Shown here: positions 9,032 to 16,546 of the stretch, one piece after another
Layout of the letters: each line of letters opens with the position of its first letter
Numbering within the stretch: position 1 is the first letter of the stretch
Notes under the pieces: model-generated
Database searches by the model: none
Told to the model about the DNA's origin: nothing
What the model saw: only the letters and a program-made list of their open reading frames with translations
DNA from: Bradyrhizobium sp. ISRA464
GTDB lineage: Bacteria; Pseudomonadota; Alphaproteobacteria; Rhizobiales; Xanthobacteraceae
Direction of reading: 5' to 3'
DNA length: 64,000 nt
Assembly (NCBI RefSeq): GCF_029910095.1
Contig: NZ_CP094526.1
Location: forward strand, 372,001 to 436,000
Translations under genes and position numbers: made by a program

Positions 9032-10189
9032 TTGCGCTGGTTCCGAATCCGGCATTGCCACCCATATAGACGGGGCCGCCCATCTGGCCATTTCGGAACC
9101 CCACTTGCCATCACCCGTCGCCGTCTTCTCGCTACCCTGACCGGAGCCGCCGCGGCGATCGGTGTTCCATCCATCTGGATCTCATCAATGAAAACCTATG
9201 ACGGCCCCATCTCCGATCATTTTGACGGCCGGTGTTTCTTCGATCCCGACGGCGCGCCACCGAAGGCGCTCGGCGAGTTGCTGCGCTGGCAATTCGGCGG
9301 CGGCCGGCAGCGCTTCGTCTGGCCGGATTGGGTCCCGAGCCCCTACGCCGATACGCCGCCGCCCCGCGTCGATGGCGGCAAGGTGCGGTTATGCTTCGTC
9401 GGGCATGCAAGCTGGCTGATCCAGACGGGAGGCCTCAACATCCTGGTCGACCCCGTGTGGTCGATGCGCGCTTCGCCGTTCCGCTTTGCCGGGCCGAAGC
9501 GGCACAATGATCCCGGCATTGCCTTCCAGAAGCTGCCCAGGATCGATGTCGTGCTGGTGTCGCACGGCCACTACGATCATCTCGACGTCGCGACGCTGTC
9601 GAAGCTCGCCAAGACGTTCGGGCCCCGCGTGGTGACGCCGCTCGGCAACGACATCACGATGCGCGAGGCCGATGCCGCGATCAAAGCTGAAGCGTTCGAC
9701 TGGCATCAACGCGTCGAGCTCGGCAACGGCCTTGCCGTGACCCTGGTGCCGACGCGGCACTGGTCGGCACGCGGCCTGTTCGATCGCAACAGGGCGCTGT
9801 GGGCGAGCTTCGTGCTGGAGACGCCGGCCGGCAAGCTCTACATCGTCTGCGATTCCGGTTACGGCGACGGGCGGCATTTCCGCCGCGTCGCCGAGGCGCA
9901 CGGCCCGTTGCGGCTCGCGATCCTGCCGATCGGCGCCTATGAGCCGCGCTGGTTCATGCGCGACCAGCACATGAACCCGGAAGATGCCGTGAAGGCGCTC
10001 GCCGATTGCGGTGCCGCACAGGCGCTGGCGCACCACCACGGTACATTCCAGTTGACCGACGAGGCGATCGACGCGCCGCTGATCGCGCTCGGTAAAGCGC
10101 TGGACGCGGCAAAAGTGCCGCGCGAAAAATTCGCAGCGTTGAAGCCCGGGCAGGTGTTCGAGATTCAGCGCTCTATCGGATTAGATTGA
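9032..10189 (+). CDS. Tat-signal metallo-beta-lactamase-fold hydrolase (UlaG/NAPE-PLD-like)
   Basis: 385 residues from TTG 9032. Residues about 28-50 (ITRRRLLATLTGAAAAIG) look like a twin-arginine signal, so export is likely. MBL metal ligands are visible: HGHYDH (in VLVSHGHYDHLDV), His in PTRHWSARG, Asp in VCDSGYGDG and His in LAHHHGTF. This pattern fits the family that includes N-acyl-phosphatidylethanolamine phospholipase D and UlaG-like proteins; the substrate cannot be read from sequence. Start choice is difficult: only TTG at 9032 retains the Tat segment, while the first ATG (9188) would remove it. I keep the longer form. It is divergent from ffh and followed by a repeat-rich intergenic region. 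Confidence 0.85.
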   Translation: MRWFRIRHCHPYRRGRPSGHFGTPLAITRRRLLATLTGAAAAIGVPSIWISSMKTYDGPISDHFDGRCFFDPDGAPPKALGELLRWQFGGGRQRFVWPDWVPSPYADTPPPRVDGGKVRLCFVGHASWLIQTGGLNILVDPVWSMRASPFRFAGPKRHNDPGIAFQKLPRIDVVLVSHGHYDHLDVATLSKLAKTFGPRVVTPLGNDITMREADAAIKAEAFDWHQRVELGNGLAVTLVPTRHWSARGLFDRNRALWASFVLETPAGKLYIVCDSGYGDGRHFRRVAEAHGPLRLAILPIGAYEPRWFMRDQHMNPEDAVKALADCGAAQALAHHHGTFQLTDEAIDAPLIALGKALDAAKVPREKFAALKPGQVFEIQRSIGLD

Positions 10190-10200
10190 ACAGCGACTGC

Positions 10201-10560
10201 GAAAGCGCTGCGGCCCTTCTCCCGCTTGCGGGGGAGGGCTGGGGTGGGGGTCCTCTCCACGAGTCGTATCGTAGAGAGAGCCCCCACCCGGATCCCGCAA
10301 GCGCAGGGCAATCGCATATGCCGTTTATGCTGCGCGTTCGATGCCTGTGGCTTAGTTGGTCTACCCACAAACTCGTCATGCCCGGGCTTGTCCAGGCTTG
10401 TCCCGGGCATCCACGTCCTTCTTCACACGGAAAACCAAAGACGTGGATGGCCGGGACAAGCCCGGCCATGACGACGCGGAAACGCCCGCCCCAGAAGTGT
10501 GCGGAGGTCATATGCGATTGCCCTGCCCGCAAGCGGGAGAGGTGCAACGAGCCCGTGTCG
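10201..10560. repeat. Nested palindromic repeats
   Basis: The outer element has CTTCTCCCGCTTGCGGG (10216-10232) matched by GCCCGCAAGCGGGAGAGG (10525-10542). Inside it a perfect 16-bp inverted repeat, 10305-10320 (AGGGCAATCGCATATG) with 10509-10524, encloses a second repeat of the GTCATGCCCGGGCTTGTCC type (about 10374-10472). The layout looks like one dispersed repeat inserted into another. No gene is supported. Confidence 0.7.
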
Positions 10561-10626
10561 CCTGGTCGATTCAACCAAACTCATCCCGCTCTAGCGTCGT
10601 CCCGGCCTGCACCGGCATTACGGGAA

Positions 10627-11343
10627 TTACTTCTCCTTGATCGCCCAGGAAACGCTCACATTGACCGTGAGTGCTTCTTCGCCCTGCGCGACTGGCGTCG
10701 GTGCCGCGAACCCGGCCGTGGCCATCCTGGCGCGGAACGTCGGTCCCGGCGCCGAGCCGACTTCCGCGATATCCAGGGGTGCTCCGAGCGTGACGCCCGC
10801 GGCCTTGGCGTAAATCTCCGCTTTGCGGCGGGCGTCGGCGATGGCCTTTTCACGCGCCTCATCCCGCAGCTTCGAGGCCTGCGATACCGAGAAACTGAGC
10901 CCGCCGATGTCATTGGCACCGGCGCCGACCAGCACATCGATGATCCCCGCGACCTTGCTCACATCGTGCAGCTTGATCGTGACGCGGTTGCTCGCGTGAT
11001 AGCCGACGATGCTCGGCGGCGTGGCCGGGGACGGCGCCGGACGGTTGGCGAATTGCGGCTGCAGCGACAGCCGTGACGTCTGATAATCCTTCTCCGCGAT
11101 CCCGGCGCCTTTCAGCGCGGCCAGCACCTTGCCCATCGTGACATTGTTGGCCTCGGCGGCCTCGCGTGCGGTTTTGGCGTCGGTGGTGACGCCCGCGTCA
11201 AGCTGCGCCTGGTCCGGCGGGGCGGAGACGGTCGCCTCGCCGGTGACCGAAATCGCCGGCGGAAAGTCATTGTCGGCCAGTGCGGGCGCAGCCAGCAGCG
11301 TGGTCGCGATCAGGGTGGCAGCGAAGGGCAGGCGATGGGTCAT
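10627..11343 (-). CDS. Periplasmic SIMPL-domain (DUF541) protein
   Basis: 238 residues. A signal peptide (MTHRLPFAATLIATTLLA, cleavage near APALA-DN) is followed by one SIMPL/DUF541 domain: ISVTGEATVSAPPDQAQLDA, the NRVTIKLHDVSKVAGIIDVL segment and AREKAIADARRKAEIYAKAAG. The family includes oxidative-stress-related periplasmic proteins such as E. coli YggE; the biochemical role is unknown. It follows the GyrI-like gene so closely that a GTG at 11352 would overlap the upstream stop. I prefer ATG 11343 because it gives the better signal peptide; neither start has a clear SD, so translational coupling is likely. Confidence 0.88.
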   Translation of the reverse strand: MTHRLPFAATLIATTLLAAPALADNDFPPAISVTGEATVSAPPDQAQLDAGVTTDAKTAREAAEANNVTMGKVLAALKGAGIAEKDYQTSRLSLQPQFANRPAPSPATPPSIVGYHASNRVTIKLHDVSKVAGIIDVLVGAGANDIGGLSFSVSQASKLRDEAREKAIADARRKAEIYAKAAGVTLGAPLDIAEVGSAPGPTFRARMATAGFAAPTPVAQGEEALTVNVSVSWAIKEK

Positions 11344-11348
11344 CTGGC

Positions 11349-12089
11349 TCACTTTAGGGGTACGTAGACGTTGATCACAAGCTTGTCTTCGGCGGTCTTC
11401 AGGGGATCTGTCATATATTCTTCGATGAAGGTGTCCTTGGCTTCGAGCTTCTTGTCGTCGAGGTGATTGGTGATCGCCTCATAGGTGTTGTCCATGTTGT
11501 CGTAGGAGCCGCGATGCACGAACTTCAGCGACTTGCCCTCGGGTGAATTGCCCATGCTCATGTTCCTGCCCAGGTTCTTCACGTCCTGATCGACCGGAAT
11601 CTCGGCGATGAAGGTGAAGCCGGTGTCGTCGGTCGAGGTGTAGACGATCATCGGATTGCCCGATGCCCTGACGCTCTGCTTGTCGAGCAGCGCGGTGAGG
11701 GTCTTGAAGGCATCGATCAGGGTATCGAAGGCCGAATCCCAGTTGGCGGTGCCCTTCAGCATGACGACCTTCTTCGGCTCCAGCGTGATCGGCTCGCCGA
11801 ACGGGTCGGCGGTCTGTACCGGCGCGGCGGGCGGCGGCGCCGGAGTCTGGGAGGCGGCGGGGCTGTCAGCCGGTGATTTGGTTTCGGCCGGCGGCGGGAC
11901 CGGGGTCGCCGGTGCGACCGGGGTCGCGGGTGCGACCGTGGTCGCCGAGGGCGCGGGGGTTGGTGCCGGGCTCGCCGCGGGCGCGGGCGTGGCCGCCGGC
12001 GACTGGGCGGGCGCCGGGCTTGCCAGAGCGATCGCGGCCAAAGGCAGCAGCGCGACCAGGGCCGCGCGGAACGTGCTGATACAGTTCAT
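11349..12089 (-). CDS. Secreted GyrI-like effector-binding-domain protein with Ala/Pro/Thr linker
   Basis: 246 residues. A signal peptide (about 1-29, ending SPAPAQ) is followed by an Ala/Pro/Thr-rich linker (about 30-90, with VAPATP units) and a C-terminal domain like the GyrI/AraC effector-binding fold (GFTFIAEIPV, HRGSYDNMDNTYEAI, EEYMTDPLKTAEDKL). The fold usually binds small hydrophobic or cationic molecules in the cytoplasm; here the signal peptide places it in the periplasm. The start at 12089 has GGAGA 8 bp upstream. It is followed within 10 bp by the SIMPL gene, so the two form an operon. Confidence 0.8.
   Translation of the reverse strand: MNCISTFRAALVALLPLAAIALASPAPAQSPAATPAPAASPAPTPAPSATTVAPATPVAPATPVPPPAETKSPADSPAASQTPAPPPAAPVQTADPFGEPITLEPKKVVMLKGTANWDSAFDTLIDAFKTLTALLDKQSVRASGNPMIVYTSTDDTGFTFIAEIPVDQDVKNLGRNMSMGNSPEGKSLKFVHRGSYDNMDNTYEAITNHLDDKKLEAKDTFIEEYMTDPLKTAEDKLVINVYVPLK
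11895..11948 (-). repeat. Short tandem repeats coding for the VAPATP linker
   Basis: Repeats of about 18 bp (GGTCGCGGGTGCGACC type) encode the VAPATP units of the GyrI-like protein's linker. They are an in-frame low-complexity expansion. Confidence 0.6.
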
Positions 12090-12218
12090 TCGGTATTCTC
12101 CATCCCCATACCCAGACGGCCGCTTGATCTGTCCCGGCGCACGGTCCGCAAGGTGCGGTATTCCTAACACGCAAGTTCTGCTTTCGTCCCATGACAGATG
12201 CGTCATAGGAGCTATCCA

Positions 12219-12297
12219 TGCTGGTGCTCCAATTCCGAAGTTCGCAAGCATGTACGGCAGCCACTGTGCGAACTTCGGAATTGCAGGAGCACCAGCA
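12219..12297. repeat. Long bulged hairpin A
   Basis: 12219-12246 pairs with 12267-12297: an inner 16-bp stem (AATTCCGAAGTTCGCA) and an outer 12-bp stem (TGCTGGTGCTCC), separated by a 3-nt bulge (GCA) on the 3' arm. The loop is 20 nt. It lies 11 bp from a second hairpin of nearly the same architecture. Confidence 0.85.
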
Positions 12298-12308
12298 AGC
12301 AATTGTTT

Positions 12309-12384
12309 CCAGTGCGGTTTCGAATTTGAAGCTCCTACCAGAGCCTGCGGAGCCACCGTAGGAGCTTCAAATTCGCCGCACTGG
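12309..12384. repeat. Long bulged hairpin B
   Basis: 12309-12337 pairs with 12359-12384: an inner 17-bp stem (CGAATTTGAAGCTCCTA) and an outer 9-bp stem (CCAGTGCGG), with a 3-nt bulge (TTT) on the 5' arm and a 21-nt loop. It is diverged from, but similar to, hairpin A. It lies 49 bp before the dapF start, so it would be in or near the dapF leader. Confidence 0.85.
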
Positions 12385-12433
12385 CCAATCAGCCACCACT
12401 CGCCATATAAGCGGGCAGAAATTGGGAAATTCC

Positions 12434-13309
12434 ATGAGCGCGCTCGCCAACCACGTATTCGCCAAGATGAACGGCATCGGCAACGAGATCGTCGTCGTCG
12501 ACCTGCGCGATTCCAAGGCGCAGGTTTCGGCGGAGGAGGCGCGTGCAGTGGCTTCGCCCTCCGGCGGCGTGCCCTATGACCAGCTCATGGTGCTGCAGGC
12601 GCCGCGGCTCCGGGGCACCGAGGCGTTCATCAAGATCTTCAACAATGACGGCTCGGAGGCCGGCGCCTGCGGCAACGGCATGCGCTGCGTGGTACGACGC
12701 GTGTTCGAGACAACCGGCCAGACCACGGCGACGTTCGAGACCCGCGCCGGCCTGCTCAATTGCTGGCAGGGCCCCGCGCCCGATCTCTACACCGTGGACA
12801 TGGGTGCGCCGAAGTTCGGCTGGCAGGACATTCCGCTCGCCGAGGAATTCCGCGACACCCGCTACATCGAGCTGCAGGTCGGGCCGATCGACAATCCGGT
12901 GCTGCATTCGCCGTCGGTGGTCAGCATGGGCAATCCGCATGCGATCTTCTGGGTCGAGGACGTCAACGCCTATGACCTCGAGCGGTTCGGACCGCTGCTG
13001 GAAAATCATCCGATCTTCCCGGAGCGCGCCAACATCACGCTCGCCCATATCGTCGACCGCGACCACATCACGATCCGCACCTGGGAGCGCGGCGCGGGCC
13101 TCACCAAGGCGTGCGGCTCGGCGGCTTGCGCGACGGCGGTCGCGGCGGCCCGGCTGAAGCGCGCCAACCGCATCGTCGAGATCACGCTGCCCGGCGGCAA
13201 GCTCGGCATTGAGTGGCGCGAGCGCGACGATCACGTGCTGATGACCGGCACTGCCGAGTTCGAATATGAGGGCCGCTTCGATCCGGCGCTGTTCGCCGGC
13301 GTCGCCTAG
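12434..13309 (+). CDS. dapF: Diaminopimelate epimerase
   Basis: 291 residues. It interconverts LL- and meso-diaminopimelate for lysine and peptidoglycan synthesis. The two catalytic cysteines are visible: Cys79 in [10 protein letters not shown] and Cys227 in [11 protein letters not shown]. The start at 12434 ([18 protein letters not shown]) is chosen over a TTG 12 bp upstream because GGGA (12424-12427) is well spaced and the family N-terminus follows. Its TAG stop (13307-13309) forms the first bases of a dispersed repeat. It probably forms a unit with mtaB. Confidence 0.97.
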   Translation: MSALANHVFAKMNGIGNEIVVVDLRDSKAQVSAEEARAVASPSGGVPYDQLMVLQAPRLRGTEAFIKIFNNDGSEAGACGNGMRCVVRRVFETTGQTTATFETRAGLLNCWQGPAPDLYTVDMGAPKFGWQDIPLAEEFRDTRYIELQVGPIDNPVLHSPSVVSMGNPHAIFWVEDVNAYDLERFGPLLENHPIFPERANITLAHIVDRDHITIRTWERGAGLTKACGSAACATAVAAARLKRANRIVEITLPGGKLGIEWRERDDHVLMTGTAEFEYEGRFDPALFAGVA

Positions 13310-13436
13310 AGCATGATCCGGAAACGTGGAAACCGGTTTTCCCTCGCGACAAACGCGAAGCGTTTGCGCGGAGATCCAGCTCAAACAGGGAGCTAAAGCG
13401 CGATGACAATTCAACTCAATCTCGTCGCGCTTTAAC
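13307..13436. repeat. Dispersed repeat (TAGAGCATGATCCGGAAA type), copy in the dapF-mtaB gap
   Basis: It begins at the dapF stop codon and ends 4 bp before the mtaB ATG, filling the gap. The left half carries GAGCATGATCCGGAAA and CGGTTTTCC; the right half has GCTAAAGCGCGATGACAATT ending TCGCGCTTTA. Copies or fragments occur at 47612-47668 and 60152-60255. This one has an extra inner palindrome (CGACAAACGCGAAGCGTTTGCGCG). Confidence 0.75.
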
Positions 13437-13440
13437 GGCC

Positions 13441-14832
13441 ATGAGCGTCGACGTCGTCACCTTCGGCTGCCGTCTCAACGCGTACGAGTCCGAAGTGATT
13501 CGCCGCGAGGCGGAGCAGGCGGGTCTTGCCGACACCATCGTCATCAATAGCTGTGCCGTCACCAACGAGGCGGTGGCGCAGGCCCGGCAATCGATCCGCA
13601 AGTTGAAGCGCGAACGCCCGGCGGCGCGCATCGTCGTCACCGGCTGCGCGGCCCAGACCCAGGCCGAGATGTTCGCCGGCATGGCCGAGGTCGATCGCGT
13701 CGTCGGCAATGACGAGAAAATGCGCGGCGAGGCCTGGCGCGCGACGCGCGCGGCGTTCGACGCGCCGTTCGGCATCGAGAGAAGCGAGAAGGTCGCGGTC
13801 GCCGACATCATGGCGGTGACCGAGATGGCGCCGCATCTGCTCGACGGGTTCGAGCGCGGCCTGCCGCGGGTGTTCGTACAGGTGCAGAACGGCTGCGACC
13901 ATCGCTGCACCTTCTGCATCATTCCCTATGGCCGCGGCAATTCGCGCTCGGTGCCGATGGGCGCGGTGGTCGATCAGGTCCGCGCGCTGGTCGCGCGCGG
14001 CCATGCTGAGATCGTGCTGACCGGCGTCGATCTCACGAGCTATGGCGCCGACCTGCCTGCTACACCCAAGCTCGGCCAATTGGTGCGGCAGATCCTGCGC
14101 CATGTGCCCGAGCTGAAGCGGCTGCGCATCTCTTCGATCGACTCGGTCGAAGCCGACCGCGACCTGCTTGACGTCATCGCCGATGATTCGCGGCTGATGC
14201 CGCATCTGCATCTGTCGCTGCAATCCGGCGACGACATGATCCTCAAGCGGATGAAACGCCGGCATTCGCGAAAGGACGCGATCGATTTCTGCGCGCAGGT
14301 CCGCAGGTTGCGGCCGGACATCGCGTTCGGCGCCGACATCATCGCGGGCTTCCCGACCGAGACCGAGGAGATGTTCACGCGCTCGCTCGATCTGGTCGAG
14401 GAATGCGAGCTCACCTTCCTCCACGTATTTCCGTATTCGCGGCGTCCGGGCACGCCGGCCGCGCGAATGCCGCAGGTCGACGGCGGCGCGATCAAGGAGC
14501 GCGCGAAACGCCTGCGTGCGGCAGGCGAGGCCGCGCTGCTCCGGCGGCTGGCGGCGGAGGTCGGCGCCACGCGCGACGTGCTGATCGAAAGCAACCGGCA
14601 GGGCCGCACCGAGCACTTCCTGCCTGTGGCGATCGACGGCGATGTGCCGGGCCTGGTGCGGCGGCTCATGATGACCGGTCACGACGGCGCGCGGCTCGTT
14701 GGATCGTGCGGCGACGATGAGGACGGGTGCGAAGCAGTACGTCTCGGAGCGCTCATGATAACAGGCATTGAATCAAACGAGGCGTGCGACGAACGGAGAT
14801 CGCGCGAGAGGCATCAAAATTCGTTAAAATAG
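13441..14832 (+). CDS. mtaB: tRNA t6A37 methylthiotransferase MtaB
   Basis: 463 residues. A radical-SAM enzyme that converts t6A to ms2t6A at position 37 of ANN-decoding tRNAs. The UPF0004 domain has Cys10, Cys38 and Cys69 for the auxiliary cluster; the radical-SAM motif is Cys152, Cys156 and Cys159 in NGCDHRCTFCII. The SAM core (LTGVDLTSYG, LHLSLQSGDD, FGADIIAGFPTET) is complete, followed by a TRAM-like end (VRRLMMTGHDGARLVG). The last ~40 residues (after GARLVGS) are acidic/polar and unlike the family, and coincide with the start of an accessory segment, so the C-terminus may have been rewritten by an insertion. Confidence 0.93.
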   Translation: MSVDVVTFGCRLNAYESEVIRREAEQAGLADTIVINSCAVTNEAVAQARQSIRKLKRERPAARIVVTGCAAQTQAEMFAGMAEVDRVVGNDEKMRGEAWRATRAAFDAPFGIERSEKVAVADIMAVTEMAPHLLDGFERGLPRVFVQVQNGCDHRCTFCIIPYGRGNSRSVPMGAVVDQVRALVARGHAEIVLTGVDLTSYGADLPATPKLGQLVRQILRHVPELKRLRISSIDSVEADRDLLDVIADDSRLMPHLHLSLQSGDDMILKRMKRRHSRKDAIDFCAQVRRLRPDIAFGADIIAGFPTETEEMFTRSLDLVEECELTFLHVFPYSRRPGTPAARMPQVDGGAIKERAKRLRAAGEAALLRRLAAEVGATRDVLIESNRQGRTEHFLPVAIDGDVPGLVRRLMMTGHDGARLVGSCGDDEDGCEAVRLGALMITGIESNEACDERRSRERHQNSLK

Positions 14833-15076
14833 CTTGTGAAACGTTTTGTGACGATAGGTGCGGCAGGCCGTCACACGGCCATCGTTCTAATGAGCAAGTC
14901 TGGACCGTTGCTTGACGATGTCGAATAATTGGCCGTGATTTGGCGGTGGCCTCCCCGGTCCCCAGTCCTCTCACAAACGAGATCTACTCCCATGACACAG
15001 GTGGGTGCCTTCGCGCAGAAGGTCGGACGGTTTCTGCATAAGGATGTGCCGCCGACGCTGGTCAAGGAGCCACGCA
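14833..15076 (+). promoter_or_regulatory. Upstream region of the AraC-type regulator
   Basis: 244 bp with no convincing gene; a 54-codon frame from ATG 14992 overlaps the regulator's start but has no SD. It presumably contains the regulator's promoter. GC is somewhat lower than in the flanking genes. Confidence 0.35.
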
Positions 15077-16036
15077 ATGATCAGGAGCACCGCACTCATG
15101 CGCAATCCCTCGCACAAGGGCTTGCCACCTGCGCCGGCCGCACAGCCGGACGATAGCTCGACTTCCGAGCGGCGCGCCGCCAATGTTGAGATGGCGCGGG
15201 TGCTCAAGACGAAGCCGCTTCGCATCGCCTCCGATTCCCAAAGCGGCGCCATCGCTTATTGGAAGCACGAGCCGCTGCACGACATCGTCGAACCCATGGC
15301 CGATCACGTCATCATGACTTATCCCGCCGGCTCACAGGCGCTGGAGCGGCGCACCGGAAAATCGGCTGCAACTGGAACGGCGCGTCCCGGCGTCGTGACG
15401 ATCATTCCGGCCGGCTCTACTTCCCGATGGGACATTCACCGGCCCATCCATGTCGTTCAGCTCTACCTTCCGCAGAGGACGCTTCTGCGTATCGCCAGCG
15501 AAGCCAACACGGCAAGCCCTGGCGACCTCCTGGAAAGAACCGGGCATCCCGACGCCATCACGTCCCGCCTGCTCCTGAGCGCTGCGGACTCGCTCGAAGG
15601 CAACGCCACGCTGGACACACTGTTCAGGCAGCAACTGACGGATCTTCTCGCCACGCGCCTCTTGGCCGCTCATGCGGGCGTGCCGGCCACGCTGCAGCCG
15701 ACCATCGGCGGCCTTTCGCCAGCGATCCTGCGCCGGGCGATCGAACGCCTGCGTTCGGACAGCGATGCAGATGTTTCGCTCTCAGTGCTTGCGTCCGACG
15801 CCGGTCTCTCGCGCTTCCATTTCTGCCGGTCCTTCAAGGAGAGCACCGGGCTCTCGCCGCATGCCTGGCTGCGCCAACACCGGCTCGAGCAGGCCATGAA
15901 CATGCTGCGGGAGACCGACGAATCAGTCGTCTCGATCGCCGTGGCGCTTGGCTATTCCTCGCAGACCGCCTTCGCCGCGGCATTCAAGAAGCTGACAGGC
16001 GAAACGCCGAGCGATTGGCGGAGGCGCATGCGTTAG
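15077..16036 (+). CDS. AraC-family transcriptional regulator
   Basis: 319 residues. The N-terminal ~190 residues form a sensing domain of the AraC-binding type with no catalytic motif. The C-terminal ~100 residues carry two helix-turn-helix units: LSVLASDAGLSRFHFCRSFK and VSIAVALGYSSQTAFAAAFK, followed by the family ending FKKLTGETPSDWRRR. The start at 15077 is supported by AAGGAG at 15064-15069, 7 bp upstream; an in-frame upstream start at 15005 has none. It lies upstream of, and on the same strand as, the flavoprotein and MBL genes at 16547 and 17826, which are its likely targets (inference). Confidence 0.9.
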   Translation: MIRSTALMRNPSHKGLPPAPAAQPDDSSTSERRAANVEMARVLKTKPLRIASDSQSGAIAYWKHEPLHDIVEPMADHVIMTYPAGSQALERRTGKSAATGTARPGVVTIIPAGSTSRWDIHRPIHVVQLYLPQRTLLRIASEANTASPGDLLERTGHPDAITSRLLLSAADSLEGNATLDTLFRQQLTDLLATRLLAAHAGVPATLQPTIGGLSPAILRRAIERLRSDSDADVSLSVLASDAGLSRFHFCRSFKESTGLSPHAWLRQHRLEQAMNMLRETDESVVSIAVALGYSSQTAFAAAFKKLTGETPSDWRRRMR

Positions 16037-16134
16037 CAGCAATCTCTCTATAGGGACCGCAACCGCTCCGGGGCAGCCGAATATCTGGTTCGCTAAATAT
16101 CGCAGTGTCGACACCATGCGGACGGAGACAAGCG

Positions 16135-16425
16135 ATGGACTGGAAACACCTTGCAATTGCACCGCGACGGAAAGCCGTCGCGACGGCGCTCATGTACGGG
16201 CTCTCACTGACTATGCGTTTCACCTCGCCAACAGCCGAAGAAGCGCCGGCACAAACCGCGCCAAGCGCCAATCCGGCGACTTCAATCCTGATCAATCATG
16301 GTTGGCCCAGGAAATCTACGGTGCCGGTAGTCCTGCGCGGCTGGCCATTGGGCCCGAGAAGCTGTCACGCGGCATGTGAAGACCAGGCGCTGCTTTCCTC
16401 GCTAGCGAACTGCACCGCGCCGTAA
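16135..16425 (+). CDS. Possible small ORF of unknown function
   Basis: 96 codons from ATG 16135 (MDWKHLAIAPRRKA) to TAA 16425, with GGAG upstream. An overlapping frame (16116-16379) is also open, and neither has a recognisable domain. It lies in the 510-bp gap between the AraC regulator and the NDH-like gene. It may be a gene remnant or no gene at all. Confidence 0.2.
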   Translation: MDWKHLAIAPRRKAVATALMYGLSLTMRFTSPTAEEAPAQTAPSANPATSILINHGWPRKSTVPVVLRGWPLGPRSCHAACEDQALLSSLANCTAP

Positions 16426-16546
16426 GGATCCGGCGGTCTCGTTTCACCTCTTCGCGTCATCGTCGATCGCAACAGGCTCTGCCGACATAGGGCGGCGGCG
16501 ATGACGCGCGTGCGTTCCGAGCAAATCAAACCCAGGAGTAAACCAC

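Noticed and set aside
9188..10189. Using ATG 9188 as the start of the MBL hydrolase
   Set aside because: It would delete an in-frame twin-arginine signal; the longer TTG start is kept, with uncertainty stated.
11895..11948. Short tandem repeats considered as a CRISPR-like array
   Set aside because: They are in-frame codon repeats for a VAPATP linker, with no spacers.
14992..15156. 54-codon frame beginning MTQVGAFAQKVGRFL upstream of the AraC gene
   Set aside because: No SD and it overlaps the well-supported start of the regulator; possible leader peptide but not supportable.
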